Positions 34,400 to 42,895 of a stretch of 64,000 nt of DNA are shown here, in pieces. The stretch is taken from the NCBI RefSeq assembly GCF_041438865.1, contig NZ_CP109450.1:4299001-4363000 (forward strand), written 5' to 3'. A program made the position numbers and the translations under genes. The first letter of the stretch is position 1, and every line of letters begins with the position of its first letter. This DNA comes from Streptomyces sp. NBC_01471. GTDB taxonomy: Bacteria > Actinomycetota > Actinomycetes > Streptomycetales > Streptomycetaceae. The notes below the pieces were generated by a model. The model was not told the DNA's origin. It saw only the letters and a program-made list of their open reading frames with translations, and made no database searches.

Positions 34400-35682
34400 T
34401 GGCCGCGAGCACGGCGGGCCCGGCCGCCGTCATCACCGGACTCGGCACCTTCACGCCGCTGGGGCGTGGCGCGGCGGACCTGTTCGACGCGGTGAGCAAC
34501 GGCAAGTCCGGTCTGCGCAGACCCCCGGCCGGACACCTCCTCGACGGCACGCTGGACGTGGCCGGCATCGCGCCGGGGATCGAGGCCGCCGAAGTGCTCC
34601 CCAGGAGCGAGGGCCGGCTGGTCGACCGCTATGTGCTGATGGCCCTGGCCGCGGCCGACGACGCGCTCGCCGACTCGGGGATCGTGGTGGGACAGGACGT
34701 CGACCCGCACCGGGTCGCAGTGATCGTCTCCAGTGGCGCCGGCGGTCTCACCACGTACGAGGAGCAGACCCAGGCCCGCGCGCAGCGCGGCCCGACGGCG
34801 GTCAGCCCCTATCTGCTGCCCGGGATGCTGCCGAACATGGCCGCGGCCCGCATCGCCATCAAGTACGGCATACGGGGGTGGAGTTCGGCCATGGCCACGG
34901 CCTGCGCCGCCGGTGCGCACGCGGTGGCCGAAGCGGCCCGGCTGATCCGGTACGGCGAGGCCGACGTGGTGGTGTGCGGGGGTGCCGAGGCACCGCTCAA
35001 TCCCACATCCGCGCTCGCGTTCGCGCATGCCAGGGCGCTGGCGAGCGGCTGGGACGACCCCGAGGCGGCCAGCCGGCCCTTCGACCGCCGCCGCAACGGG
35101 TTCGTCCTGGCGGAGGGCGCGGGCGTCCTGGTCGTCGAGCGCGCCGAGCACGCGGACGCCCGCGGGGCGGCCGGGTACGCCGATCTCCTCGGCTGGGGGG
35201 CCACGACCGACGCGTACCGGCCCACCGCGCCACGGCCGGACGGCGAGGGGGCCGCGCTCAGCATGCGTGGGGCGCTGAGGACGTCCGGGATGGTGCCCGA
35301 GGACGTCGGTTACGTCAACGCCCATGGCACGGCGACCAAGTTGGGCGACGTGGCCGAGACCAAGGCCATCCGGTCCGTCTTCGGCGCGCACGCGCCCGCC
35401 GTCAGCGGTACCAAGTCGATGACGGGTCATCTGCTGGGCGGATCCGGGGCGGTGGAGGCCGCCATCTGCGCGCTCGCCCTCGCGCGGGGCGTCCTCCCGC
35501 CCACCCACAACCTCGACGAGGTGGACCCGGCGTGCGAGGCGGACCACGTGCGGGGTGAGGCCCGGCGCGGGCGGATCGACGCCGCGATCTCCAACTCGTT
35601 CGCCTTCGGCGGCCACAACGTCAGCTTGCTCTTCGGTACAGCCAGCACTCGTAAGAAGCGTCAGGGAGGGGATTACGCGTGA
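34399..35682 (+). CDS. Beta-ketoacyl-ACP synthase (KAS II/FabF type)
   Basis: 427 residues with intact catalysis: Cys169 in ATACAAGAHAV, His309 in NAHGTATKLGD, His344 in GTKSMTGHLLGGSGAVEA, and the closing NSFAFGGHN. The length is that of free-standing FabF. There is no chain-length-factor partner next to it and no acyltransferase in the cluster, so malonyl units must come from the housekeeping system. It may extend a carrier-bound starter or serve as a copy of a drug target. The stop overlaps the hmaS GTG. Confidence 0.88.
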   Translation: MAASTAGPAAVITGLGTFTPLGRGAADLFDAVSNGKSGLRRPPAGHLLDGTLDVAGIAPGIEAAEVLPRSEGRLVDRYVLMALAAADDALADSGIVVGQDVDPHRVAVIVSSGAGGLTTYEEQTQARAQRGPTAVSPYLLPGMLPNMAAARIAIKYGIRGWSSAMATACAAGAHAVAEAARLIRYGEADVVVCGGAEAPLNPTSALAFAHARALASGWDDPEAASRPFDRRRNGFVLAEGAGVLVVERAEHADARGAAGYADLLGWGATTDAYRPTAPRPDGEGAALSMRGALRTSGMVPEDVGYVNAHGTATKLGDVAETKAIRSVFGAHAPAVSGTKSMTGHLLGGSGAVEAAICALALARGVLPPTHNLDEVDPACEADHVRGEARRGRIDAAISNSFAFGGHNVSLLFGTASTRKKRQGGDYA

Positions 35683-36743
35683 ACATCGGAGCCGTAGACC
35701 ACATCGAGTTCTATGTCGGAGACGCCCAGCAGACGGCGTTCTATCTGTGCACGGCGTTCGGATTCCGGGTGCGCGGCCAGGCAGGGCCGGAGACGGGGCA
35801 CGGGGACCGGCGCTCGCTGCTGCTGAGCCAGGGCGGCACCGACATCGTGCTGACCTCCGCGCTCTCCCCGGACCACCCGGCGGCCCGGTACGTGGCGCTG
35901 CACGGGGACGGCGTGGCCAACATCGCCTTCGAGGTGACCGACACCGTGCGGGCCCTGGCCGAGGCGGTCGGCCGGGGCGCCACCGTCGTCGAGGAGGCGG
36001 AGACCTTCCGCCGGGACGGCACGGAGGTCGTCACGGCCAGTGTGCTCGGCTTCGGCGACGTCGCCCACCGGCTGGTGCAGCGGAGCGGGGACCGCAGCGA
36101 CTTCCTGCCCGGGGTGATGGACATCTTCGCCGACGACCCCGAGGAGAACGCGCAGCTGCTGCACACCGTGGACCATGCGGCGGTCTGCCTGCCGGCGGGG
36201 GAACTGTGCCCGACCGTCGCCTTCTACGAGAAGGTCTTCGGGTTCAGCCAGATCTTCGAGGAGTTCATCGAGGTCGGTGAGCAGGCGATGGACTCCAAGG
36301 TGGTGCAGAGCCCGTCGGGCAAGGTCACCTTCACTCTCATCGAACCGGTGGCGGACCGCCAGCCGGGGCAGATCGACGCCTTCCTGGCCCGGCACGGCGG
36401 TGCCGGGGTACAGCACCTCGCGCTGCTCACCGACGACATCGTCACCACGGTGCCCGCCCTTGAGGCGCGCGGTGTGAAGTTCCTGGAGACGCCCGACACC
36501 TACTACGACGAACTGACGGCCCGAATGGGCCGGCCCGAACTGCGGATCGAGGATCTGCGCCGCACCAGTGTGCTGGTCGACCAGGACCACTGGGGCCAGG
36601 TCTTCCAGATCTTCACCCAGTCCATGCACGTACGGAAGACCTTCTTCTGGGAGGTCATCGACCGGCACGGGGCGCGCACCTTCGGCAGCGGGAACATCAA
36701 GGCCCTCTACGAGGCGGTCGCCCGGGAGAAGGCACTGGCCTGA
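35679..36743 (+). CDS. hmaS: 4-hydroxymandelate synthase-like dioxygenase (HPPD family)
   Basis: 354 residues from GTG 35679 (GGGAGG upstream). Two vicinal-oxygen-chelate domains: residues 3-130 (VDHIEFYVGDAQQTAFYLCTAFGF) and 160-340. The iron ligands are His166 (TVDHAAVCLP), His246 (VQHLALLTDD) and Glu325 (FFWEVIDRHGARTFGSGN). HPPD makes homogentisate and HmaS makes 4-hydroxymandelate from the same substrate, 4-hydroxyphenylpyruvate. The family cannot be split by motif alone here, but the adjacent Pdh, oxidase and aminotransferase genes favour HmaS. Confidence 0.82.
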   Translation: MNIGAVDHIEFYVGDAQQTAFYLCTAFGFRVRGQAGPETGHGDRRSLLLSQGGTDIVLTSALSPDHPAARYVALHGDGVANIAFEVTDTVRALAEAVGRGATVVEEAETFRRDGTEVVTASVLGFGDVAHRLVQRSGDRSDFLPGVMDIFADDPEENAQLLHTVDHAAVCLPAGELCPTVAFYEKVFGFSQIFEEFIEVGEQAMDSKVVQSPSGKVTFTLIEPVADRQPGQIDAFLARHGGAGVQHLALLTDDIVTTVPALEARGVKFLETPDTYYDELTARMGRPELRIEDLRRTSVLVDQDHWGQVFQIFTQSMHVRKTFFWEVIDRHGARTFGSGNIKALYEAVAREKALA

Positions 36744-36807
36744 CCGGGCCCGCGCACCGTTCCGGCACGTCCCCGTCCGTCGTACCCGTCGTACCTAAGG
36801 AACACCC

Positions 36808-37725
36808 GTGACTGCTCAGGACTCTGCTCCGTTCGACCTGACCGCCGAGGAGCGTGCGCTCCTCCCCACCGACGAGGAGGTCGCGTTCTACGCCGAGCAC
36901 GGCTGGTACCTCTCGAAGAAGCTGTTCACCGACGAGGAGACGGATCTCCTGGAGTCGGCCAGTGAGCGCTTCTACTCCGGCCACCGCGACCGCACCCTGC
37001 CGGCCCGCCCGCCCAAGCTGGCCTACTGGGAGCCCGAGCGCGGTGAGGTGCAGCGCCACAACGACTACATCCACTACGAGGACGACACCATCGGCGGCAT
37101 CCTGCGCAAGCCGCTGCTCGGTGCGGTGGCCGCCCGCCTCGCGCAGGCGGACGAGATCAGGGTGTTCCAGTCGACGCTGATCTACAAGCCGCCGGTCGCC
37201 GGCGAACAGTCGAACATCGTCCCCTGGCACTTCGACCGGCACTACTGGGCCACGTCCACGTCGGAACGGATGCTCACCGCCTTCATCCCCTTCCACGACT
37301 GCGGCGAGGACATGGGCACGATCACGATGGTCGACGGCAGCCACCTGTGGAAGGAGACCGCGGACAACGACGCGACGTCGAAGCACTTCGCCGAGCGTGA
37401 CCGCGGCGAGCTGGAGACCATGCTCCGGGAGAACGCCGCGTACAACAACACAGAGGTGCGCAAGATCCCCGTCCACATACCCAGGGGGCACGTCAACTTC
37501 CACCACTGCCGCACGTACCACGGCAGCGGTGCCAACGTGAGTGACCGCCCCCGCCGGGCGGTCTCCCTCCACCTGCAGGACGGCGAGAACCGGTACCGCG
37601 ACTTCCGCCGGTCGGACGGCACGCAGGTCTCGTACAACCACGACGTCCTGGTGCGCAGGACCAGCGGTGGTACGCCGGACTACAGCGACCCCGAGTTCCT
37701 CCCCGTGCTGTGGCGCAGCAGCTGA
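36808..37725 (+). CDS. PhyH-type Fe(II)/2-oxoglutarate oxygenase
   Basis: 305 residues. The phytanoyl-CoA dioxygenase fold shows the iron triad His141-x-Asp143 (VPWHFDRHYW) and His238 (YHGSGAN), with the 2-oxoglutarate-binding Arg in RPRRAVSLHL. It could hydroxylate the acyl chain or the amino acid. It overlaps the next gene by one base, so it is in the same operon as hmaS and pdh. No role is fixed. Confidence 0.8.
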   Translation: MTAQDSAPFDLTAEERALLPTDEEVAFYAEHGWYLSKKLFTDEETDLLESASERFYSGHRDRTLPARPPKLAYWEPERGEVQRHNDYIHYEDDTIGGILRKPLLGAVAARLAQADEIRVFQSTLIYKPPVAGEQSNIVPWHFDRHYWATSTSERMLTAFIPFHDCGEDMGTITMVDGSHLWKETADNDATSKHFAERDRGELETMLRENAAYNNTEVRKIPVHIPRGHVNFHHCRTYHGSGANVSDRPRRAVSLHLQDGENRYRDFRRSDGTQVSYNHDVLVRRTSGGTPDYSDPEFLPVLWRSS

Positions 37726-38642
37726 TGCGCAGCGCCGCTGTGGTCGGGACGGGCCTGATCGGTACGTCGATCGCCCTGGCTCTGCGGAGCCAGGGCGTGA
37801 CTCCCTACCTCATCGACGCGAACCCGGAAGCCGCGCGCATCGCGGCCGAACTCGGAGCGGGTGTGGTGGGAGCGCCCCGGGTGCCGGTGGACCTGGCAGT
37901 CATCGCGGTGCCGCCCCAGCATGTGGCGTCAGCCCTGCGGGACCAGCAACTCAAGGGTCTGGCGCATGACTTCACCGATGTGGCCAGTGTCAAGGTGCGG
38001 CCCCAGTCCGAAGCCGCGGCGCTGGGCTGTGATCTGACCTGCTTCGTGGGCGGCCACCCCATGGCGGGCCGGGAGCAGTCCGGGCCGCTCGCCGCCCAGG
38101 TCGATCTCTTCCGGGGCAAGCCCTGGATCCTCACCCCGGCCGGCGGCGTCGGCCGCCGTACGGTCGTCCGGGTCACGGAACTCGCCGAGCTGTGCGGCGC
38201 CCGGCCGGTGACGATGGAACCCGACCAGCACGACCGGGCCATGGCCCTCGTGTCGCACACGCCGCACGTGGTCGCGAGTCTCCTCGCCTCCCGGCTCCTG
38301 CAGGGGGACGATTCCCAGCTCCGCCTGGCGGGACAGGGCGTGCGGGACGCGACCCGGATAGCCGGTGGTGACCCGGAGCTGTGGACCGACATCCTCGGCT
38401 CCAACGCGACAGCGGTCGCGGACGTGCTGGCCGAGTTCGTCGCCGAACTGAACACCGTGGCCGGCGCACTGCGGGACCTGGGGGCTGAACCGTCGCGGGA
38501 GGACTCCGCCGCCCGCGCGCGGCTGCACACCGCGCTGGTCCGCGGTGTGCAGGGGCGCGGCCGGATCCCCGGGGCGCCCGTACGCGGTGTCCCCCGCGCC
38601 GCACACCCGGACAGCGAGATGATCGGAGAGCTGACAAGGTGA
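37725..38642 (+). CDS. Prephenate dehydrogenase
   Basis: 305 residues from ATG 37725. The NAD-binding G-x-G-x-x-G motif is at VVGTGLIGTS. VAVIAVPPQH-type strand (DLAVIAVPPQHV), FTDVASVK, GGHPMAGREQSG and the downstream MALVSHTPHVVA with the catalytic His follow TyrA. It makes 4-hydroxyphenylpyruvate from prephenate and so feeds the hydroxyphenylglycine route, as in glycopeptide clusters that carry a private Pdh. A tiny gene overlaps its stop by GTGA. Confidence 0.85.
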   Translation: MRSAAVVGTGLIGTSIALALRSQGVTPYLIDANPEAARIAAELGAGVVGAPRVPVDLAVIAVPPQHVASALRDQQLKGLAHDFTDVASVKVRPQSEAAALGCDLTCFVGGHPMAGREQSGPLAAQVDLFRGKPWILTPAGGVGRRTVVRVTELAELCGARPVTMEPDQHDRAMALVSHTPHVVASLLASRLLQGDDSQLRLAGQGVRDATRIAGGDPELWTDILGSNATAVADVLAEFVAELNTVAGALRDLGAEPSREDSAARARLHTALVRGVQGRGRIPGAPVRGVPRAAHPDSEMIGELTR

Positions 38643-38767
38643 GCACCGACGTACCCCTGCCGCCGCGGGGCCTGCTGGATCCGGCCGTACTCCCGTGTGT
38701 GGCAGGCGAGTCGACCGTACGGCTGCCACGCCGGACCGCCGGCGCGGCGGACGGGGCCCGCCGATGA
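38639..38767 (+). CDS. 42-residue peptide coupled to both neighbours
   Basis: The GTG at 38639 overlaps the prephenate dehydrogenase stop (GTGA), with GGAGAG eight bases upstream. The stop at 38765-38767 overlaps the ATG of the hydrolase (ATGA). The sequence begins MSTDVPLPPRGLLDP and ends in an Arg-, Ala- and Gly-rich tail (RRTAGAADGARR), with one cysteine. No family is recognised. The two overlaps are strong evidence that it is translated; a role as a short regulatory or scaffold peptide, or only as a coupling device, is open. Confidence 0.55.
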   Translation: MSTDVPLPPRGLLDPAVLPCVAGESTVRLPRRTAGAADGARR

Positions 38768-39630
38768 GCCGGGGGGCGCCGCTCGTCGGTGCGGCCCTGA
38801 ACGCTCTGGCGCGCCCGGCGCCCGGTCTTGCCGGGAGGGCGGTGTACTCGCTGTTCTGCCATCCGCTCAGGCGCGGCAAGGTGCTGCCCCCCGAGCGCGA
38901 GGTGCACGAGCGGGCGGGCACGGCGACGCTGACCGTGGCCGGGAAGCGGGTGCGCGTCTACCGGTGGGGCACCGGCGCGCGCCCCGTGCTCATGCTGCAC
39001 GGCTGGCAGTCCCGCGCGTCGCGGTTCGCCGGGTTCGTCCCGCGCCTCGAAGAACTCGGTCTGACAGCGCTGTCGTTCGACACCCCGGGGCACGGGGAGT
39101 CGTCGGGACGTACCACCACCATCCTTGAGTACCGCGAGATCATCGGTCTCCTCCAGGAGGAGTACGGGACCTTTCACACCGTGCTCGCTCATTCGCTCGG
39201 CGCCACCAGCGCGTTCCTGGCGCTGCGCGGCGGGATCCGCGCCGAGCGTCTGGTGACGGTCTCGGCGGTGAAGGATTTCGGCCATCTTCCTGACGAGTTC
39301 GCGCGGATCCTCGGGCTCGCCGGCCCGCTCCACGGCGGTCTGCGGGACCGGATCGCACAGCAGTTGTTCGCGGCGGTCGAGGATCCCTGGTCGCTGTTCG
39401 ACGCCACCTGCCGGCCCCACGAGATCAAGGTGCCCATGCGGATCGTGCACGACGTGCACGACGAACTGGTGCCGGTCGCGCAGGCGCACGCCCTGAAGCA
39501 GGCGTACGGGGACCAGGCGGAGCTGGTCCTGACGAACGGGCTCGGGCACCGCAAGGTACTGGGTGAGCAGGTGGTCATCGACAGCGCGATGGACTTCATC
39601 GGCGGGGCCGCCGGCGGGCCCGCCGCGTAG
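38764..39630 (+). CDS. Alpha/beta hydrolase, paralogue A
   Basis: 288 residues from ATG 38764. The oxyanion stretch is PVLMLHGWQSRASR, the nucleophile is Ser in TVLAHSLGATSAFL, the acid Asp in RIVHDVHDELVP, and the His in GLGHRKVLG. It shares HGW(Q/E)SR(A/G)SR and the end G-(F/L)-GHR-(K/R)-(I/V)-LG with two further hydrolases in the cluster. It probably cleaves or transfers an acyl group from a carrier protein. It is the last gene before the exporter. Confidence 0.83.
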   Translation: MSRGAPLVGAALNALARPAPGLAGRAVYSLFCHPLRRGKVLPPEREVHERAGTATLTVAGKRVRVYRWGTGARPVLMLHGWQSRASRFAGFVPRLEELGLTALSFDTPGHGESSGRTTTILEYREIIGLLQEEYGTFHTVLAHSLGATSAFLALRGGIRAERLVTVSAVKDFGHLPDEFARILGLAGPLHGGLRDRIAQQLFAAVEDPWSLFDATCRPHEIKVPMRIVHDVHDELVPVAQAHALKQAYGDQAELVLTNGLGHRKVLGEQVVIDSAMDFIGGAAGGPAA

Positions 39631-39718
39631 CACCGGGGGAGCACCGGGGGCCCCTTTCAGGACGGGGGGAGGGGCCCTTCCGGAGGCGGGAACGGGGATG
39701 CTCCCGGATTCCCCTTCA

Positions 39719-39745
39719 TAAAGCACGGACGGTCGTTTACTTTTA
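39719..39745. promoter_or_regulatory. Putative TetR operator before the exporter gene
   Basis: GCACGGACGGTCGTTTACTT at 39723 fits the shared core GCACG-x-x-CG-x-x-C and ends in the same TTTAT stretch as the 47.57-kb site. It lies about 70-90 bases before the MFS start. Confidence 0.55.
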
Positions 39746-39810
39746 TCGGGCGGCCCACCGCTGCGGACCGGGTGACGGCTGCGCAACCGACGACGAAGGG
39801 ACCTCCTCGC

Positions 39811-41259
39811 ATGACCACCGCCTCACCTCCCTCGCGGGACGCGGGACCGGCCGGGACCACGGACCGGGAGGACGGCACGCAGGAGCACGACGTCGCCGCC
39901 TCCCCGGTCGCGAAGCGGGCCCTGCTCGTCGCGTCCGGGGCCACGTTCCTCGCGGTGCTCGACACCACGGTCGTGAACATCGCCTTCCCCGACCTGCGGG
40001 CCGACTTCCCCGACGCGTCGCTGGCCCAGCTGACCTGGGTCGTCACGGCGTACACCGTCGTGTTCGCGGCCCTGCTCGCCGTCGCGGGCAGGATCGCCGA
40101 CGTCATCGGGCGCAAGAAGCTGTTCCTCTTCTCCACCGCCCTGTTCACCGTCGCTTCGCTGCTGAGCGGGGCCGCCGTCGGCGTTCCCATGCTCATCGCG
40201 GCCAGGGCGCTGCAAGGCGTGGCGGCCGCCGGGATGATCCCGTCGGCGCTGGGTCTCGTCCTGCAGCACACCCCGGCGGCCCGGCGGCAGGTCGCGCTCG
40301 GTGTCTGGGGCGCGGTCGGCAGCATGGCGGCGGCCGTGGGCCCGAGCCTGGGCGGGCTGCTGGTGGACGCATGGGGCTGGCGCAGTGTCTTCCTGATCAA
40401 TCTGCCGCTCGGCATCGTGATCGTGGCGGGCGCCGCCCGGCTCTCCGGCGACACCGCCGGCGGCCGCAGGCTCCCCGACCCGCTGGGGACGCTGGCCCTG
40501 GCCCTGGGCGTCGGCGGGGTGGTGTTCGGTGTGACCCAGGGGACGGACTGGGGCTGGGGCAGCGGGCGGGTCGTCGGACTGCTGACCGGCGGTGCGGTAC
40601 TCCTCGCGGCGGCTCTCCTGCTCTCCCGGCGGCACGTCGCCCCCGCCATCGAGTGGGACCTCTGGCGCAGCCGCTCCTTCGCGGCCACGAACGTCACGTC
40701 GCTGCTCTTCGGCGCGGCCATGTACTCCTACCTGCTCTCGACGCTGCTGTTCCTCAACGCGGTGTGGGGTTACTCGGAGCTGAAGGCCGGCCTCGCGGTG
40801 ACGCCGGGCGCCTTCAGTGCGGCGATCGGCGCCCTGGTGGTGGGACGGCGGGTGGGCCCGCAGTCCCAGTGGGCGGCAGCGCTCTTCGGATCGCTGCTCT
40901 TCGGCGGTTCGTGCGCGGCGATGTACCTGCTGCTCGGGACCGAGCAGCGCTACCTCGGCGTGTGGCTGCCGATCGGCGTCGTGGCGGGCATCGGCATCGG
41001 CGCCGCGCTGACGGCGATCTCCAACGCGGCCACGGCGTCCCTGGCCCCCGAGCGCTTCGCCTCCGGAACGGGACTGATGATGACGGCCCGGCAGATCGGC
41101 GGGGCGCTGGGCATCGCGGTCCTGGCTGCCGTCCTCGAACGCTACGACGTCCTCGACGACCAGGGCTACCTCCGGGTCTTCCTCGCCTGCGCCATCGGGT
41201 CCGTCGCGGCTGCCGCCGTCGCCCCGGCGATCCGCGCGGGGGCCCGGAAGTCCGCGTGA
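39811..41259 (+). CDS. MFS drug exporter (DHA2-like, 14 segments)
   Basis: 482 residues from ATG 39811 (GAAGGG upstream). Fourteen hydrophobic segments are visible. The family motifs are LDTTVVNIAFPDL in segment 1, RIADVIGRKKLF (motif A) and ARALQGVAAAGMIPSAL (motif B). It is the only transporter in the cluster and is the likely product exporter and self-resistance pump. It has its own operator and so is probably induced by the product through the TetR protein. Confidence 0.88.
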   Translation: MTTASPPSRDAGPAGTTDREDGTQEHDVAASPVAKRALLVASGATFLAVLDTTVVNIAFPDLRADFPDASLAQLTWVVTAYTVVFAALLAVAGRIADVIGRKKLFLFSTALFTVASLLSGAAVGVPMLIAARALQGVAAAGMIPSALGLVLQHTPAARRQVALGVWGAVGSMAAAVGPSLGGLLVDAWGWRSVFLINLPLGIVIVAGAARLSGDTAGGRRLPDPLGTLALALGVGGVVFGVTQGTDWGWGSGRVVGLLTGGAVLLAAALLLSRRHVAPAIEWDLWRSRSFAATNVTSLLFGAAMYSYLLSTLLFLNAVWGYSELKAGLAVTPGAFSAAIGALVVGRRVGPQSQWAAALFGSLLFGGSCAAMYLLLGTEQRYLGVWLPIGVVAGIGIGAALTAISNAATASLAPERFASGTGLMMTARQIGGALGIAVLAAVLERYDVLDDQGYLRVFLACAIGSVAAAAVAPAIRAGARKSA

Positions 41260-41318
41260 CCGACGGAATCCACCGGGGGAGCGGGCACCTCCCCCGGTGC
41301 CGGCGAACGCGCGATTCA

Positions 41319-41434
41319 CCTGACCGTGCGAACCCCTGACCGCGCGACCCGCTGACCGCCCGAACCCCTGACTGTGTGAACCCCCGACTGTGCGACCCGC
41401 CGACCGTGCGACCCACCTGACCGTGCGACCCACG
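41319..41434. repeat. Tandem 15-17-bp repeats upstream of the second desaturase
   Basis: About seven imperfect units such as TGACCGTGCGAACCCC, TGACCGCGCGACCCGC and TGACTGTGTGAACCCCC follow each other between the exporter and desaturase genes. No function is evident. Confidence 0.65.
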
Positions 41435-41450
41435 GGGAGAAGAGAGCAGC

Positions 41451-42422
41451 ATGCCTCCCATCGACCGATCCGACCGCTCCACGGCCCGGGCCGAGCACTC
41501 CTTGCTGGCCGAGCTGCAACCGGTGGTGGAGAGCAACCTCCACCGCCACCTCGGGGTCGCCAGGGAATGGTTCCCGCACGAGTACATCCCGTGGTCCCGG
41601 GGCCGGAACTTCGACGGCCGGCTGGGCGGCGAGCCATGGGCCCCGTCCGAGGCCACGCTCCCGGACGTCGCCCGTACGTCCCTGGTCGTCAACCTGCTCA
41701 CGGAGGACAACCTCCCCGGATACCACTTCGCGGTGGCCGAGTTCGGCAAGGACGGCGCCTGGGGCACCTGGGTCGACCGCTGGACGGCGGAGGAGGCACG
41801 GCACGGCACGGCGCTGCGCGACTACCTCCTGGTCACCCGGGCCGTCGACCCCAAGGCCCTCGAACGGGCCCGGATGGTCCACATGTCGGCCGGCTACGAC
41901 CGCCCCGACGGCTTCAGCGCCCTGCACGCGATCGCGTACGCCGCGTTCCAGGAACTCGCCACGCGGATCTCCCACCGCAACACCGGCCAGGTGAGCGCCG
42001 ATCCGGACTGCGACGCGCTGCTCGCCCGGATCGCCGCGGACGAGAACCTGCACATGGTCTTCTACCGCAACCTGGTGGACGCCGCTTTCGAGCTGGCACC
42101 GGACATCGCCCTGCGGGTCGTCCGCGACGTGGTCATGGGTTTCGAGATGCCGGGCTCGACCATCAAGGACTTCCGCCGCAAGTCCGCGGAGATCGCCATC
42201 GCCGGCATCTACGACCTCCGGCTGCACCACGACAGTGTGCTGATGCCGATCCTGCGCACGCTGAGGGTCTTCGAGCGGGGCGGTATCGGCCCGGACGGCG
42301 AGGCGGCCCGTGAGGAACTCGCTTCCTTCATGGGGCAGTTGGACAAGAAGGCGACCTCCTTCACCGATCGGCGAGAAGGCATCAGGGCGGCGCGCGCCCA
42401 GCGGCAGGCGGCGACCGTCTGA
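41451..42422 (+). CDS. Soluble diiron acyl-ACP desaturase
   Basis: 323 residues. The ligand motifs are E115-x-x-H118 (WTAEEARHGTAL) and E198-x-x-H201 (AADENLHMVFYRN), with a third Glu in AFQELATRISH. This closely fits the DesA/stearoyl-ACP desaturase family of actinobacteria. It needs electrons from a ferredoxin, and a 7Fe ferredoxin gene lies convergently just downstream. Together with the first diiron protein it gives the cluster two oxidations on carrier-bound chains, perhaps to a diene or an alkyne. Confidence 0.85.
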   Translation: MPPIDRSDRSTARAEHSLLAELQPVVESNLHRHLGVAREWFPHEYIPWSRGRNFDGRLGGEPWAPSEATLPDVARTSLVVNLLTEDNLPGYHFAVAEFGKDGAWGTWVDRWTAEEARHGTALRDYLLVTRAVDPKALERARMVHMSAGYDRPDGFSALHAIAYAAFQELATRISHRNTGQVSADPDCDALLARIAADENLHMVFYRNLVDAAFELAPDIALRVVRDVVMGFEMPGSTIKDFRRKSAEIAIAGIYDLRLHHDSVLMPILRTLRVFERGGIGPDGEAAREELASFMGQLDKKATSFTDRREGIRAARAQRQAATV

Positions 42423-42434
42423 CCGCACGATGAC

Positions 42435-42472
42435 GACCGCGGGCCACCGGTTCCCCGGTGGCCCGCGGTCGT
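42435..42472. terminator. 17-bp perfect hairpin between convergent desaturase and ferredoxin genes
   Basis: The arms 42435-42451 and 42456-42472 are perfectly complementary with a 4-base loop, suited to stop both transcripts. Confidence 0.85.
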
Positions 42473-42544
42473 TCCCGCGCGACCGGACAGGGCCTGGACG
42501 GGCGGGTGTGCGGCACTGCGTGAGTCCCGGCCTCGGCGCCGGGA

Positions 42545-42895
42545 TCAGGCGCAGGGGGCGCGCGGTGCCTGCTCCGGCGGGAGGGCGTGCCACTTGCCGG
42601 GCTCGCCGTTCCACGCCTCACCGTCGGGCAACGGCTCGATGTGCGTGGTGGCCAGCGGGAGCCGGGCGGCGAGCCGGGCGTTCCATTCGAGTGCGGGCAG
42701 CAGCTCGGGGGTCAGTTCGCCCTCGGGGTAGATCGCGTCGGCGGGGCACGCTTCCACGCAGTTCCCGCAGTCGATGCACTCCGCGGGGTCGATGACCAGG
42801 AAGGTGTCCGCCTCCCGGAAGCAGGCCACGGGGCAGTAGGTGACGCACTCCGTGAACTTGCACCGCACGCACTGCTCGGTGACCACGTGCGTCAT
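42545..42895 (-). CDS. 7Fe ferredoxin
   Basis: 116 residues. The cysteine pattern is that of 3Fe-4S plus 4Fe-4S ferredoxins: C9, C12, C17, C21-Pro and C40, C43, C46, C50-Pro, in the same spacing as Azotobacter ferredoxin I. The C-terminal half is acidic (LTPELLPALEWNARLA). It is the natural electron donor for the two diiron enzymes. Its ATG overlaps the patatin-like gene stop (ATGA). Confidence 0.93.
   Translation of the reverse strand: MTHVVTEQCVRCKFTECVTYCPVACFREADTFLVIDPAECIDCGNCVEACPADAIYPEGELTPELLPALEWNARLAARLPLATTHIEPLPDGEAWNGEPGKWHALPPEQAPRAPCA

Noticed and set aside
35679..36743. hmaS as ordinary homogentisate-forming HPPD
   Set aside because: Motifs alone allow it, but the linked Pdh, FMN oxidase and HpgT-like genes make the hydroxymandelate route the better reading.
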